Of a DNA stretch of 64,000 bases, positions 32,452 to 43,556 are shown piece after piece. The DNA lies in contig NC_133326.1 in assembly GCF_042186555.1 (NCBI RefSeq), positions 492,489,232 through 492,553,231 on the forward strand, read 5' to 3'. The notes beneath the pieces are model-generated. The model did not search any database. It was not told the origin of the DNA and saw nothing but the letters and a program-made list of their open reading frames with translations. This DNA comes from Aquarana catesbeiana (Eukaryota > Chordata > Amphibia > Anura > Ranidae). Within the stretch, counting starts at the first letter, position 1; each line of letters opens with the position of its first letter. Position numbers and translations under genes: made by a program.

Positions 32452-33561
32452 ACCAAATTTAACACACCTGCTCCCCATTCACACCTGAGACCTTGTAACA
32501 CTAAAGAGTCACGTGACACCGGGGAGGGAAAATGGCTAATTGGGCCCAATTTGGACATTTTCACTTAGGGGTGTACTCGCTTTTGTTGCCAGAGGTGTGT
32601 TAAATTATTTTGAGGGGACAGCAAATTTACACTGTTATACAAGCTGTGCACTCACTACTTTACATTGTAGCAAAGTGTCATTTCTTCGTTTTTGTCACAT
32701 GAAAAGATATAATAAAATATTTACAAAAATGTGAGGGGTGTACTCACTTTTGTGAGATACTGTATGTACATGTGATTTTTTTCATTTTTTTTATTTTTAA
32801 TAACTTTGCTAGGAACTTCTTTCATGTTGTCATTATGGGGTATTATGCTGAATTTTGAGGAAAATAACAAATTTAATTTATTTAGGAATAAGGCTGTAAC
32901 ATAAAAAAACGTGGAAAAAGTGAAGCGCTGTGAATACTTTTCTGATGCATTGTATGTGCAATAATTTAATCTGTCTGGATTTAAGGGTGGTTCAGTGCAG
33001 TTGGCTAAAGGATAGATACCAGAGTGTGGTTGTAAATGGGATTCACTCGTAACAGAGACCAGTCACTAGTGGTGTACCACAAGGCATTGTACTAGGTCCT
33101 GTTCTATTTAATCTATTTGTAAGTGATATAACTAAAGTTTTGTTGGGCAAGGTATGTCTTTTTGCTGATGATACAAAGTTGTGTAATAGGCATTTACTTT
33201 ATTTGGCATTGTTGTAAGATTGGTCAGAGAAGTAGAAACTGCAGTTCAAAGTTTCTAAATGTAAAATAATACACCTAGTGAAAAATAATCCCCTGTGAGA
33301 GTACAACATTGGGGGTACAGTGTTAGCCAGCACTACCGAAGAAAAAGATTTGGGGATACTTATTTCAGATGATTGCAAAATGAACAGTGTGACCAGGCAG
33401 TGGGAAAAGCAAAAAGAATCCTAGGATGCATTACTAGAGAGAGAGATCACCAGAAGGAGGAAGGAGGTTCTGATTCCCCTATATAGATCTTTAGTGAGAC
33501 CTCATTTGGAATATTGTGTCCAGGTCTGGAGACCTCACTTACAAAAAGATATTGATAAGAT

Positions 33562-33869
33562 CAGGCTTTTTTTCTCAAACAATAGGTTCTGGAACTCAAC
33601 CATGAACTCCCAAAACCGCTCCGCTACACACACCCTCCAAATCACATCAAATAGTGGGTGTGGTCAGTCAAATTTCACGAACAGTAGGAGGGTCTTAAAG
33701 GTCATTAAATACCAGGATTGCATCACACACAGAGTGCTGAGCTGTCACTTGTAAACACAGAAACCAGACTTTTGTGTTTACAAGTGATAGTGGTGGGCAG
33801 GGAGCAGAGGGTCTGAGCCAGAGGTGGTGGAACTTAGTTCCACCAAGTTCCCCCTGAAAAAAAGCCCTG
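33562..33869. mobile_element. hAT MITE with 8-bp TSD (GATAAGAT)
   Basis: Ends CAGGCTTTTTTTC and AAAAAAAGCCCTG. GATAAGAT is at 33554-33561 and 33870-33877. The CR1 coding block is continuous after removal. No coding capacity. Confidence 0.9.
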
Positions 33870-34109
33870 GATAAGATAGAACAAGTCCAGAGAAGGATAA
33901 CAAAAATGGTGAAAGGTTCGGGGGATAAAACATATCAAGAGCGACTTCAGGAACTTAATATGTACAGTCTGGAGGAAATAAGGGAAAGGGAAGACATGAC
34001 TGAAACTTTTAAACTCACCAAGAATGATGTGAATGAGGTTCTGCAGGACAGGACAATATGAAACCAAAATCAAGAGCATGGAAACGTAACCTCAAATGTA
34101 ACCTCAAAC

Positions 34110-34616
34110 CAGTGGCGGTCGAGGGAAATTTTTTTTGGGGAGGGGGGCGGCAAACAGTACGCCACCCCCCCGGTCGGTCAGTCGGTAGCACTTACCCCAT
34201 CACCGGGGTCCTCCCCTTCGCCTGCTCTCCACGGGTTATCATGGCGATAGCTTTTGTCTCCTTCCTCCCTCCTCCTCGGTGGCCAATTGGGAGTCTTCTC
34301 TTTTCAGCCAATTAGAAAACCTGTCGTATGTTGTAACACATCTGGGTGGGCTCCGTTCGCACTCTCTGCGATGCGAGCCCACCCTATTTTGAAGCCTATT
34401 AGAGCCTCTGGCTCTAATCAGGTGCTTAAAAAAAAACCCCGGGCGCTGTAATTCGTGCACCCAGTGCCCTGAAAGGGGCCAGACACATGAATAGTGGGTG
34501 ACCGCGGTGGCCATGGATAGATTCATACCATGCATGAATCTATCAATTGTATATATAAAGGATGGCATGGAGGGAGGGGGGGTGCCCGGGCGCCCCTAAT
34601 GGACGGGCCGCCACTG
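34110..34616. mobile_element. hAT MITE with 8-bp TSD (CCTCAAAC)
   Basis: Ends CAGTGGCGGTCG and GGGCCGCCACTG. CCTCAAAC is at 34102-34109 and 34617-34624. GC-rich ends, no coding capacity. Confidence 0.9.
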
Positions 34617-34911
34617 CCTCAAACTAATTGAAGGGAAGTTCAAAACTAATTTTAGAAAGTATTGTTTTACTGAAAGGGTAGTTGATGCTTTGAATACACC
34701 TCAAGCAGATGCAGTGAGCCAGCCAACAGTAAATGGCTTCAATCATGCTTGGGACAAACCTAGATCTATACTCAGACAAAAAAGTTAAAGAAAAAAAACA
34801 AACAAAAAAAAAAATGGGTTGACTCAATGGACTACTTGACTTTTTTTGCCATCACTTTTCTATGTTTCTATTTAAGTTTAAGATACTGACAATGTTGTCA
34901 TTTTAATGTAA

Positions 34912-35162
34912 GGCCACTTTCACACTGAGGCATTTTACATGCTTTTTTTTAGCGCCTAAAAGCACCTGTACACACCGCTCCTAAACCGCCCCATCATTGA
35001 AATCAATGGCCAGCGTTGCCGAAGCACCTGCAAAAGCGCATCAGCAGCGGCGATTTGCAGGCGCTTTCAACCCTTTTTCGGCCGCTAGCGGTGGTTAAAA
35101 GTGCTGCTAAAATGACGGAAAAGCACCGCTAAAGCGGCCGCCACTTCAGTGTGAAAGTGGCC
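34912..35162. mobile_element. MITE with GGCCACTTTCACACTG termini
   Basis: Perfect 16-bp inverted ends (GGCCACTTTCACACTG / CAGTGTGAAAGTGGCC). The right flank is TTAA and the left is GTAA, so the exact target cannot be settled. A related decayed copy is at 58318-58645. Confidence 0.7.
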
Positions 35163-35245
35163 TTAAGGGTGAAGGTTTATACTGTCTCTAGTTGAAAAAA
35201 CAGATACTGCTGTTTTTAATCTTTATATTTTTCGTATATATATAT

Positions 35246-35404
35246 CAAGGATATGCAATTAGCGGACCTCCAGCTGTTGCAGAACTACAAGTCCCATGAG
35301 GCATAGCAAGTCTCTGACAGCTACAAGCAGGACACCCAGAGGCAGAGGCATGATGGGACTTGTAGTTTTGCAACAGCTGGAGGTCTGCTAATTGCATATC
35401 CCTG
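35246..35404. mobile_element. Palindromic MITE in TATATA target
   Basis: The two halves are inverted copies: AAGGATATGCAATTAGC at the left against GCTAATTGCATATCCCTG at the right, and CCAGCTGTTGCA against TGCAACAGCTGG, with arms of about 58 bp. Flanks are TATA-rich, so the TSD is ambiguous. Confidence 0.75.
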
Positions 35405-35439
35405 GTATATATAATAGAGATGAAACTTAATCACATTTA

Positions 35440-36530
35440 TAGGATCTATTCAAGTACCTTCTTTGTCAAGGGGTCTTTCCTTGAATATTTAATAATGTGG
35501 CTTTCTCGGGTACATGATCAACACCGAAAATGTAGGGATTAAAGTGGACTGATTTATAACTTCCTCTAAGTATTCTGCTGCCCTTTGGGTAACTTACATT
35601 TTTCAGGTAGTACCTATTACCACCCAGAAACCGGATGATAAAAAGGCAACCTGTAGGTTGAAAAACCACATATATATATATATAAGTGACACCTAAAATA
35701 TAACCAAATATAAAAAACAAAAGTGACTATTATGAATAATATGACTGCATAGAGAGGGCACACTCCACTTCCGTGACTCCACTAGCCATGGCGGATACAA
35801 AAAAGAGTTCATAAGTTAAAAGTGCAAATAATAGTCCATAAACTGTGCATATAGTTGTCTTCAAACAATGTGACATAGGACACAAAATGGTGACTTAGGT
35901 GCTCTCAAAATCTTCTGGTGACTCTGTGCTCCCCCTCCAGGGTCCCCACTCACCGAATCCACTCACCCCCGCAGGGGCAATGTGCATGTAGTTGCACCCA
36001 CTGCAGTCAATCCGCCATAGTTGTTACGATACCAGGGATACACTTCCTTTCTTCAGATATTAAGTGGTATGATCTGAGGTTGATTCTTCATAAAAGGAAA
36101 GAGATGGAGTTTATGGACTATTATTTGCACTTTTACCTTATGAACTCTTTTTGTATCCGCAACGGCTAGTGGAGTCAGGGAAGTGGAGTGTGCCCGCTCT
36201 ATGCGGTCATATTATTCATAACAGTCACTTTTGTTTTTATATTTGGTTATATTTTAGGTGTCACTTATATATATGTGGTTTACAACCTACAGGTTGGCTT
36301 TTTATCATCCGGTTTCTGGGTTGTAATAGGTACTACCCGAGAACCTGTAGCACGACTTTGTTTATTTGTTCACTTTTGTATTAGATGTTGTACTAGTATG
36401 TATACTTTTCAGTTATAATTTTATTTATCACATCAGAGGTTTAACACCATTGCCAGCCACGTACATTTATTCATAATCACGGTGAAATAGTTTTTATCTT
36501 TAGGTAGCGCCAATCACCCCATTCAACAGT
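35440..36530. mobile_element. PLE-like foldback element
   Basis: Two inverted arms of about 245 bp (35605-35850 and 36098-36350) that differ by few changes. One arm reads ACCACATATATATATATA..., the other TATATATATGTGGTTT. The right side ends with TAGGTAGCGCCAATCACC near 36505, like the 3' ends of the other PLE-like pieces. No protein. Confidence 0.55.
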
Positions 36531-36986
36531 CTTTTTTCTCACATCTAGAGACCCCCTAGGGGAGCTCTATTAGGGGAGGCTGCACAACTATTGGGTATCC
36601 TAAGCGCAGTCACTTATCATTAACTAACTTACATTTTTATCCTGCAAACCATTCTCCCAGCTCCAGAACTGTACAGAGGTATGGACGTTCTGTTATAGGT
36701 CGAGGAAGTAAACAATGGACTAAAAGTGCGGTGACATCAATGGACTTGTGCTCCATTGGGATCTACAAGATGGGACTTGTAAACTTTCTATTTAGATATC
36801 CCTGTGAATGGATCTGTATGCACAGCTGTGCTAAATTCAAAAGAAAACAGAAGGTTCTGGGGAGAAGGACTCCACGATTCAGGTAATTAGGGGGCAGGTT
36901 GGGGGTGAGGGTGGGGCTGGGGAATATGATCATGTTTTATTTCACACCTTAAATATGGGTGTAACATGAAACATGACCACAAAGAT
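36531..36986. other. Unassigned spacer
   Basis: No recognised element or frame. It provides the target for L1 #2 at its right edge. Confidence 0.4.
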
Positions 36987-37234
36987 GAACTATGTTTTTT
37001 TTTACAAATTACGTTCTTTATTGAAAGATTATTCATATGTACAGGACAATAAATTTGTGGTACAGGTATCAGGTGCATACAGTATATAATGGATAACAAG
37101 TGTACCGAGGCCTTACAATTTTTAAAGCACAATGATGGATATACAACGGATACACTTATGCACAAAAACATGCTTATTTCGCTTCAGTAATCACATTTGT
37201 TACGATCTGCTAACAGTATTAGTTCTTTATCCCT

Positions 37235-40200
37235 TTTTTAGCCAGATGGTATGGCATCTATTTCATCACAAGTAGAGGCTTCATTTAACCAAGTATCCCA
37301 GATCTTATTATACTTTGTGGGAAAGCCTCTATGAGCATAAATTTCTTTTTTATATGGCAAAACAGTATTAACTGATGCAACCCATTCCTTAATATTGGGC
37401 GTCGTCGCTCTAAGCCATTTCCTTGCAATGAGCATTCTGGCAATAAACAATGTTTCCTGTAGAAATATGTGATGGAATTTATCCGATTCGGGGTTTGGGA
37501 ACACCCCCAATAAGCATTGTTTCGGGCATAGAGTTAGAGGAGAGCCCATTTTATCATGAATAAATTTAACTATTTGGGCCCAATAATCTTGTATCATTGG
37601 ACATTGCCAAAGGAGGTGAAAAAATGTCCCCAGAGGACTTGCACATCTAGGACAAAGTGGGCTATGTTCATCTCTAAATTTGGCCAATCGTAGGGGGGTC
37701 AGATAAGATCTGTGTAAAATAAACAGTTGTGTGAGACGGTCTGAAGGCTTATAGGAGACTTTTTTGCAGGCGTCTAGGACTTCTTCCCATTCCTCTATCT
37801 CACCCACGTCCCCAACCCAGCGATCTTTTAGTTTATAGGCAATTGTTACCGCAGTAGGACGTAGTAAGCATGAGTAAAATATGGAGATTAACTTTTGGTG
37901 TTCCGGACCATTTATCACAGCCAGGATATCCAATTGCTCCAAGTTTGGTGAGGAATCTCGAAATTGGGCCTGGAGAGCGTGGCGGAGCTGGAGGTATCGG
38001 AAGTGCATAGAGTTGGGAAGGCCAAACTGGTCTTTCAATTGTTGAAATGATTTGAGAATGTCTCCTTTGTACATGTCTGCTAGGTAAACCACCCCATTAG
38101 AAATTCACAAATCATTATCTGGTAGATGTGATAATTCGGAGAGGCCTGGGTTATTCCATAATGGTGTCTGACTATGTGTTGGGGGGATCTTAAGTTTGCG
38201 TCCGACAATCTCCCATATCCTGCAATAATTGTATAGCAGGCCTTTGCCTTTGTGAACGTCCAGGTTACCACTTTCTCTATTATCTCTAAGGATGAGCTGA
38301 AAGGGGTGGGTGTGTATTCGTGTGGCTTGCGAGCTTATTAGAGCCATGAACCGTTCCTTAACTTCTTTATCTATATGGAAAAAATGGGACAGCTGTGCTG
38401 CCAGATAATATAAATTGTAATCCGGCAGTGCTGTACCCCCTAAATCAGTGGGGTTTTTCAGCACCTGCCAAGACAGTTTGTGCCGTGTTTTACCCCACAC
38501 AAATGTGTTTATAATCGTTTCTATGGCTTTAAAAAATCTCAGGGGTATATAAACAGGTGCGTGCCAGAAGACATATAAAAATTTGGGCAACAGAATAATT
38601 TTTGTCAAATTTACTCAACCCATAACTCCCAGTGGCAGTCTGGACCACAAGTGTGTTTTAGTTTTTAATATTTGGAACAACGGCTCCAAGTTTAGTCTAA
38701 TATAATCATCTGGAGAACGAGTAATTTTTATACCTAAGTATTTGATTTCACTAACCCGCATTAATGGGTCTGCGTTTCTGATGGGGCTCCAAGATCAACA
38801 GGGAGTATGTGAGACGTCTCCCAGTTGATCCTTAAACCTGAGTAGTTCCCAAATTGCTTAATAATTTCAAGGGCCGTTAGCAGGGAGTGTCCTGAATCTT
38901 CTAGGTATAGGAGCATATCGTCCGCATATAAGCTGATTTTCTTGACCAGGTGATCCCGGCTTAAACCCTTGACCCCTGGATGTTCTCTTAGCGCTATCGC
39001 CAGGGGTTCTACCGCTAGGGCATACAGTAGAGGGGAAAGGGGACAGCCATGACGTGTGCCCCTGGCTAGTGGGAATGCCTGCGACGTTTTGCCGTTAACC
39101 AAGATCTTGGCACTCGGGGCACGGTACAGAAGCTGAATCCAGCGAATATATTTAGATCCGAAACCAAACCTGGCCAGACATTCCCAAAGATAGTCCCATT
39201 CGACAGAGTCGAACGCTTTAGCAGCGTCCAGGCACACCACTACTCTGGAACCCATCCGGTCATGTCCGGCCTGTAAGTTCATATACAGTCTACGTAAATC
39301 ATTTGCTGTGTTTTTTGACGGCATGAATCCGGTATGATCGGGGTGTATAAGACTCAGAATATCCTTATTCATACGCAGTGCCAGGACCTTGGCCAATATT
39401 TTTATGTCTATCTGCAGTAGGGAGATGGGACGATAGGATTCTGGGAGTGTTGGGTCTTTACCCGGTTTTAGTATGAGTACAATATATGCCTCGCTTGTTG
39501 ATTTTGGGAGGGAACCCGATTTAAATATATAAGTAAATATCGCATGGAGCTTGGGGGTTAAAATCTCACTGTAATGCCCCGTACACACGGTCGGTTTTTC
39601 CGACGGAAAATGTGTGATAGGACCTTGTTGTCGGAAATTCCGACCGTGTGTAGGCTCCATCACACATTTTCCATTGGATTTTCCGACACACAAAGTTTGA
39701 GAGCAAGCTATAAAATTTTCCGACAACAAAATCCGTTGTCGGAAATTCCGATCGTGTGTACACAAATCCGATGGACAAAGTGCCACGCATGCTCAGAATA
39801 AATAAAGAGATGAAAGCTATTGGCCACTGCCCCGTTTATAGTCCCGACGTACGTGTTTTACGTCACTGCGTTCAGAATGATCGGATTTTCCAACAACTTT
39901 GTGTGACCGTGTGTGTATGCAAGACAAGTTTGAGCCAACATCCGTCGGAAAAAATCCTAGGATTTTGTTGTCGGAAGGTCCGAACAAAGTCCGACCGTGT
40001 GTACGGGGCATAAGTATCATAAAACTCCAGTGGGAGACCGTCGGACCCAGGAGCTTTTGAAGAGGCGAGATGTGACATGGCTTCAGCAACGTCATCTCTG
40101 ATGATAGGCGCCTCCAGCATTTCTATTTGGGAGTGTGTTAATTGTGTGAAGGTGACATTGGATAGAAAATCTGCTATTTCTTGTCTAGATTTGTTAGTTG

Positions 40201-41407
40201 TGGACGAATATAGAGAAGCATAAAAGGAGCGAAACACATCAGCCACTTTGTCAGGGTCTTGTATCAGAGCCCCCGTATTATCTTGTAGGGCAACAACAGT
40301 GGGTGGTTTGTGTTCCATATGAGCCAAGTAGGCCAGCAATCGTCCCGCACGTTCTCCACACTCGTACACTTTCTGTTTGATATAAAATATTTTTCTTTCT
40401 GCTCTTTCAAAATGAAGCCCATTCACTATGCACGTTTGTAATTTAACCTGATTTGCTGTTTCAGTGGAGGGGTGTTCTGAGAAGGCTCTGTCTACCTCTG
40501 CCATTACTAATTCTGCTTGTTGGATAATTTCGTTGGAAGTGTGTTTATATCTGGCTATCCTTTGTGCTAATATCATGCGGGCATGAGTTTTAAACATGTC
40601 CCAGACAATGTCAAAAGGAGCTGTGTCAGTGTTTGTGCGGAAGAAGAACTCCCACTCCTCCTCCAGGCCATCCAAACTAGGGACAACTGAAAGCCAAAAG
40701 GGGTTAAGCCTCCATGCATAGGAAGAGGGGGGGGTGCCCATCTCAAGTTCTATCCAACAGGGGGCATGATCTGAGTGGGATATCAGGATTAAGTCAATTC
40801 TCGACATGGTGTTATGTGTCGCAGAAAAGCATGTAAATGCTTTTACCGAGGGATGGCGGGATCTCCAAGCATCCAGCAGACCTATTTCATTCACTAGCTT
40901 CCCAAATCGTGTGGGGGAGGGTGTGCTGTCACTCAAGGATGTCAGGGAAGTTCTGTCTAGGTGATTATCCATTACAGTATTGAAATCTCCCATCCACATA
41001 GCTGGAATTGTGGGAAACTGCGCCATAAACTCCAGTCCCTCATTGATAACACTGAACTGAAATGGAGGGGGTACATATATTGCCAGGGGAAGTACTTCTA
41101 GGCCATTCAGTCTGCAGTGTATAAATAGGAACTTGCCCTGGGGGTCAGATCTTAATGTAAGCATGACAAATTGCATTGTTTTGGCCACAAAAATCGCCAC
41201 ACCTCTAGAGTAGGCTGAGTATGGGGCCTGGTAAACCCACCCCAACCATGGTTTTTTAAGCGAGAGCATTAGTTGACCAGTTAAGTGGGTTTCTACCAAG
41301 ACCATAACTTGTGCCTGTTGTGCCTTAAGATATGCCATAACGGCATTCCTCTTAGATTTAGCTCTAAGGCCACGGACATTCCATGTTAAACATTTTAGAG
41401 ATGACAT
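37235..41407 (-). pseudogene. L1 #2 ORF2: endonuclease, RT and C-terminal domain
   Basis: The best-preserved LINE protein in the window. Starting at MSSLKCLTWNVRGLRAKSKR (41407), the AP-endonuclease keeps N (WNVRG), E (VLVETHL), WMGDFNTVMD, MSRIDLILIS and SDHAPC. RT follows: VAEAMSHLASSKAPGSDGL, a MITE at 39575-40010, then VLILKPGKDP, YRPISLLQIDIKILAK, DAAKAFDSVEWDYLW (motif A), RGTRHGCPLSPLLYALAVEP (motif B) and SLYADDMLLYL (catalytic ADD). The C-terminal block has LCPRCASPLGTFFHLLWQCP. Lesions: the MITE, a one-base frameshift near 38767, a TGA for Trp near 38616, and a TGA for Trp near 38104. All catalytic motifs remain. Confidence 0.95.
39575..40010. mobile_element. Harbinger-like MITE, copy 2
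   Basis: Inserted in the L1 #2 RT frame with exact TAA duplications (39572-39574 and 40011-40013). Removing it gives the uninterrupted codons for DTYSEI. The termini match copy 1 at 3408-3738, and this copy is about 105 bp longer. Confidence 0.9.
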
Positions 41408-42039
41408 AGCATTGTATTCAAAGTGTATACATATTTCCCATTCTGCATCAGCCTGTCCCGATATCGGAACGTGCTTAAACAGCAAAGCTGGGAGATAGTA
41501 ACTAAATAATCTGAAAGCATGTGGGCAGATCTAGCCCGTGTGCCACTACATTCAATTGCATGGTCGATATACCACTTCAGATTTTCATACAGCATGAATA
41601 AAATAATAAGAACGATTAACTTATAACTAAACATAACATTACCATGAACAAACACACTGGACTGGCTGGGCACGTCACACTGATGGGACGAACTTCCGCT
41701 GAAAAACCAGCGATAGTGCGAGGGGAGCAACCTTCAGGAACGTGCGTAGAGGATAACATCGTAGGATAAAGAAGCATAAAATAAAAAATGCATGCCCGAT
41801 CATTTGACATCTTGGTGGGAAATAACTCGAGGATAGCTTAGGGATTCGGCAGTTACAGTATTAGTCTGTAGGATAAACTAGAATCTGGGGAAGTGAAAAC
41901 GGTGTGCACATTGTGGGCGGGGGGGGGGGGGTCTGGGAGATGACAAAATGTCTTAGTCTGGAGACTATCAGAATGACCTTTTACGGGAAAAAGTCCTGTG
42001 TCTTCAGCACTGCCGTGCTAAGGGGGTCAGCACAAAATA

Positions 42040-42545
42040 CTATTCTCCTGGCGGTGGGCGGCAAAAGACAGCCCGGTTGTCTAGCCATGCAAATACCACC
42101 TCCGATGTGGCAAAGAAATGAGTGCCATCATCCCCCACCACCCGGAGCCTGAGGGGGAATAACACGGTGTACATAGGGGTGCCGTGAGAGATGATAAAGT
42201 ACCTTATCCTGAAGCCTGTCGGGGTGATCCATTGCAGGAGAAAAACCTGTGGCTTCAGCACGTCCGTGTCAAGGGGGTCAGCTTGAATTGTTATTCTCCC
42301 GTTGGTGGACGGTTAGGAACAGCCCAGTTGTCCAGCCATGCAAATACCGCCTCGGGCGTGTCGAAGAAGTGGGTTCGATCATCCCCCACCACGCGCAGCC
42401 TGGCGGGGAATAACATGGCATACGTGTAGTGATGAATCCGGAGTTGGCGCTTCGCTTCCGTGAAGAGCGCTCTTTTCTTCTGTACCTCTGTTGAAAAATC
42501 CGGGAACACCTTTATTTCCAAATTTCTGAAGGGGATGTTGCCTTT
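42040..42545 (-). pseudogene. L1 #2 ORF1 C-terminal domain, tandemly duplicated end
   Basis: Minus-strand frame with NLEIKVFPDFSTEVQKKRA, FTEAKRQLRIHHYTYAMLF and PARLRVVGDDRTHFFDTPEA, then VFAWLDNWAV and a stop: the C-terminal domain of L1 ORF1, which binds nucleic acid. The last 40 or so codons with flanking 3' sequence recur at 42040-42180 (RLRVVGDDGTHFFATSEVVF, WLDNRAV, stop), so roughly 250 bp is duplicated in tandem between ORF1 and ORF2. The N-terminal coiled coil is missing, cut by the insertion at 42546. Confidence 0.8.
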
Positions 42546-43440
42546 TAGTTTCCAAGGTGAGGCTTATTACTTGTTATTTAAGGGAGGTGATGCGATGAGC
42601 AGCTCGTGCCCCTGGAAGACGCATTTTTTTGCGAAACGCAGCGTAGGGCTGAGCGGTATCATCGCGCCACCTCCCACTCTTGCTGTATATCTAACAGGAC
42701 GAGCTATCTGTGGTCATCCGGCCGGTGCCACAGTCTGTTCTTCTATTTGATGATGCTGATTGTCTTACTTATATGTGAGTGTTTACGCTTTTTTCTACAA
42801 TATATTGCCATCTGATTTTACACTATGGGAGCCCTCCCTTTCTTTTCTCCTATGATGACACCACTATGCTGAGGGCTGAGCCCCCCTCCTGTGGATCCAT
42901 CCATCTCCATCCCAGCACCTGACGCCCTTTCCAGTTCCCATTCCCATCTCTGCTCCATCTCTGCTCCTGGGAAGTCCGGACTACTAGGATCTTAAAAAGC
43001 CCTTTTAGACCCTCTGTAACGGGGGGTCATGGGGTTCTGGTAAGTGGCCAGGCTCTTACTGTTGGTGGTGGTCCTGCACATTCGAGGTTCCATGCGGTTG
43101 AAGGACCCGTGATTGCTAATTCACTTTTTCTCGGGTTTCTTCTTTTTTGGACATTTTTTACCCTTTATAATAGTTTCTTCAATATATTTATTTTGTTTGG
43201 ACTTTATTTTTGTGATTTGTGTGCACTGATTGCGATATATTATTGCACAGACGATTTATATTTTTTGTTATTTGTTTGCACTGATCGTGATACATTGTCA
43301 CACAGACGGCTTATGCATTCACTGATACTGGTTGTATTTAGTGTTTTTGTGCAGTGAATCTGGTCACACGTTCACCAATCTACACAGCGCGAGTCATCTA
43401 AATTTTTTCCTTGGAGGTGAATATCCTGCGTTGTAAGGTT
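42546..43440 (+). mobile_element. PLE-like insertion near L1 #2 5' end
   Basis: Plus-strand sequence unlike the surrounding L1. It starts near AGGTGAGGCTTATTACTTG, holds the hammerhead-like fold (42592-42665), then pyrimidine-rich and AT-rich non-coding DNA with GCACTGAT and GCACAGACG repeats, and ends near ACACAGCGCGAGTCATC. It removed or displaced the N-terminal part of ORF1. No clear TSD. Confidence 0.55.
42592..42665 (+). ncRNA. Hammerhead-like structured RNA, copy in L1 #2
   Basis: Nested pairs GCGATGA/TCATCGC, GCTC/GAGC and GCCC/GGGC form stem I. Between them lie CTGGAAGA, a GCA-T(6)-TGC hairpin (stem II), GAAA, ACG-CAG-CGT (stem III) and A at the expected cleavage position. The stems differ in sequence from 19227-19297 but pair in the same places, as expected for a conserved fold. 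The CUGANGA box is not canonical. Confidence 0.5.
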
Positions 43441-43543
43441 AGAAAAGCCACCTAGAAGTGTAGGATTTTGAAGTAACGGATTTTCCCTCGAGCGGAGCTC
43501 CCGTGCTGTGCTCCTCACACCATGCCGCTCCAGGCCACGCCCC
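43441..43543 (-). other. L1 #2 5' UTR
   Basis: GC-rich leader on the minus strand between the TSD and the PLE-like insertion. Confidence 0.5.
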
Positions 43544-43556
43544 GAACTATGTTTTT

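Larger units (their letters stand above)
30597..32762 (-). mobile_element. Tc1-C transposon inserted in Tc1-B 3' terminus
   Basis: The ends are CAGTATCTCACAAAAGTGAG and its reverse complement, flanked by TA at 30595-30596 and 32763-32764, the canonical Tc1/mariner duplication. Removing it restores AATACTTATGTACATGTG of Tc1-B. Inside are a TTAA MITE (30887-31298), the transposase C-terminal half (minus strand) and a PLE-like fragment that replaces the N-terminal half. Confidence 0.95.
27910..32952 (+). mobile_element. Tc1-B transposon with four nested insertions
   Basis: TIR-bounded Tc1-like element: CAGTTCATCCGATAAGTATT at the left, and AATACTTTTCTGATGCATTG at the right, with flanking TA at 27908-27909 and 32953-32954. 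Nested inside are a PLE-like piece (28028-28740), a TTAA MITE (28893-29384) and a complete second Tc1 (Tc1-C, 30597-32762), which itself holds further inserts. The unbroken ancestor would be about 1.6 kb. Confidence 0.9.
32955..34870 (+). pseudogene. CR1-like LINE (CR1-2), RT C-terminal part and 3' end
   Basis: Remnant of a second CR1-clade LINE. A degraded motif B with GVPQGIVLGPVLFNLF-type sequence lies near 33072-33118 and LFADDTKLCN (catalytic ADD) near 33160-33190. The C-terminal block MRPHLEYCVQVWRPHLQKDI (33494-33553) is diagnostic of vertebrate CR1-type elements, and further blocks lie at 33878-34080 and 34620-34790. The 3' end has TGGGTTGACTCAATGG and TTTTCTATGTTTCTAT. Two hAT MITEs split it (33562-33869 and 34110-34616). 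It overlaps the RT region of CR1-1, so it is a separate copy. Confidence 0.8.
36995..43543 (-). mobile_element. L1-like LINE #2, near full-length
   Basis: Minus-strand L1. Its 3' end is a T-run (37-kb side) and its 5' end a GC-rich leader reading GGGGCGTGGCCTGGAGCGGC on the minus strand. GAACTATG plus T's is repeated at 36987-36994 and 43544-43551, a TSD of about 13 bp. It contains a 5' UTR, ORF1 C-terminus, ORF2 and a 3' UTR (36995-37234), with a Harbinger-like MITE in ORF2 and a PLE-like insertion near the 5' end. Confidence 0.85.

Noticed and set aside
35231..35245. TATA promoter runs
   Set aside because: Simple TA repeats flanking a palindromic MITE; no gene follows.
43109..43357. Phe-rich 82-residue membrane-like protein
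   Set aside because: T-rich 3' region of the PLE-like insertion; composition artefact.
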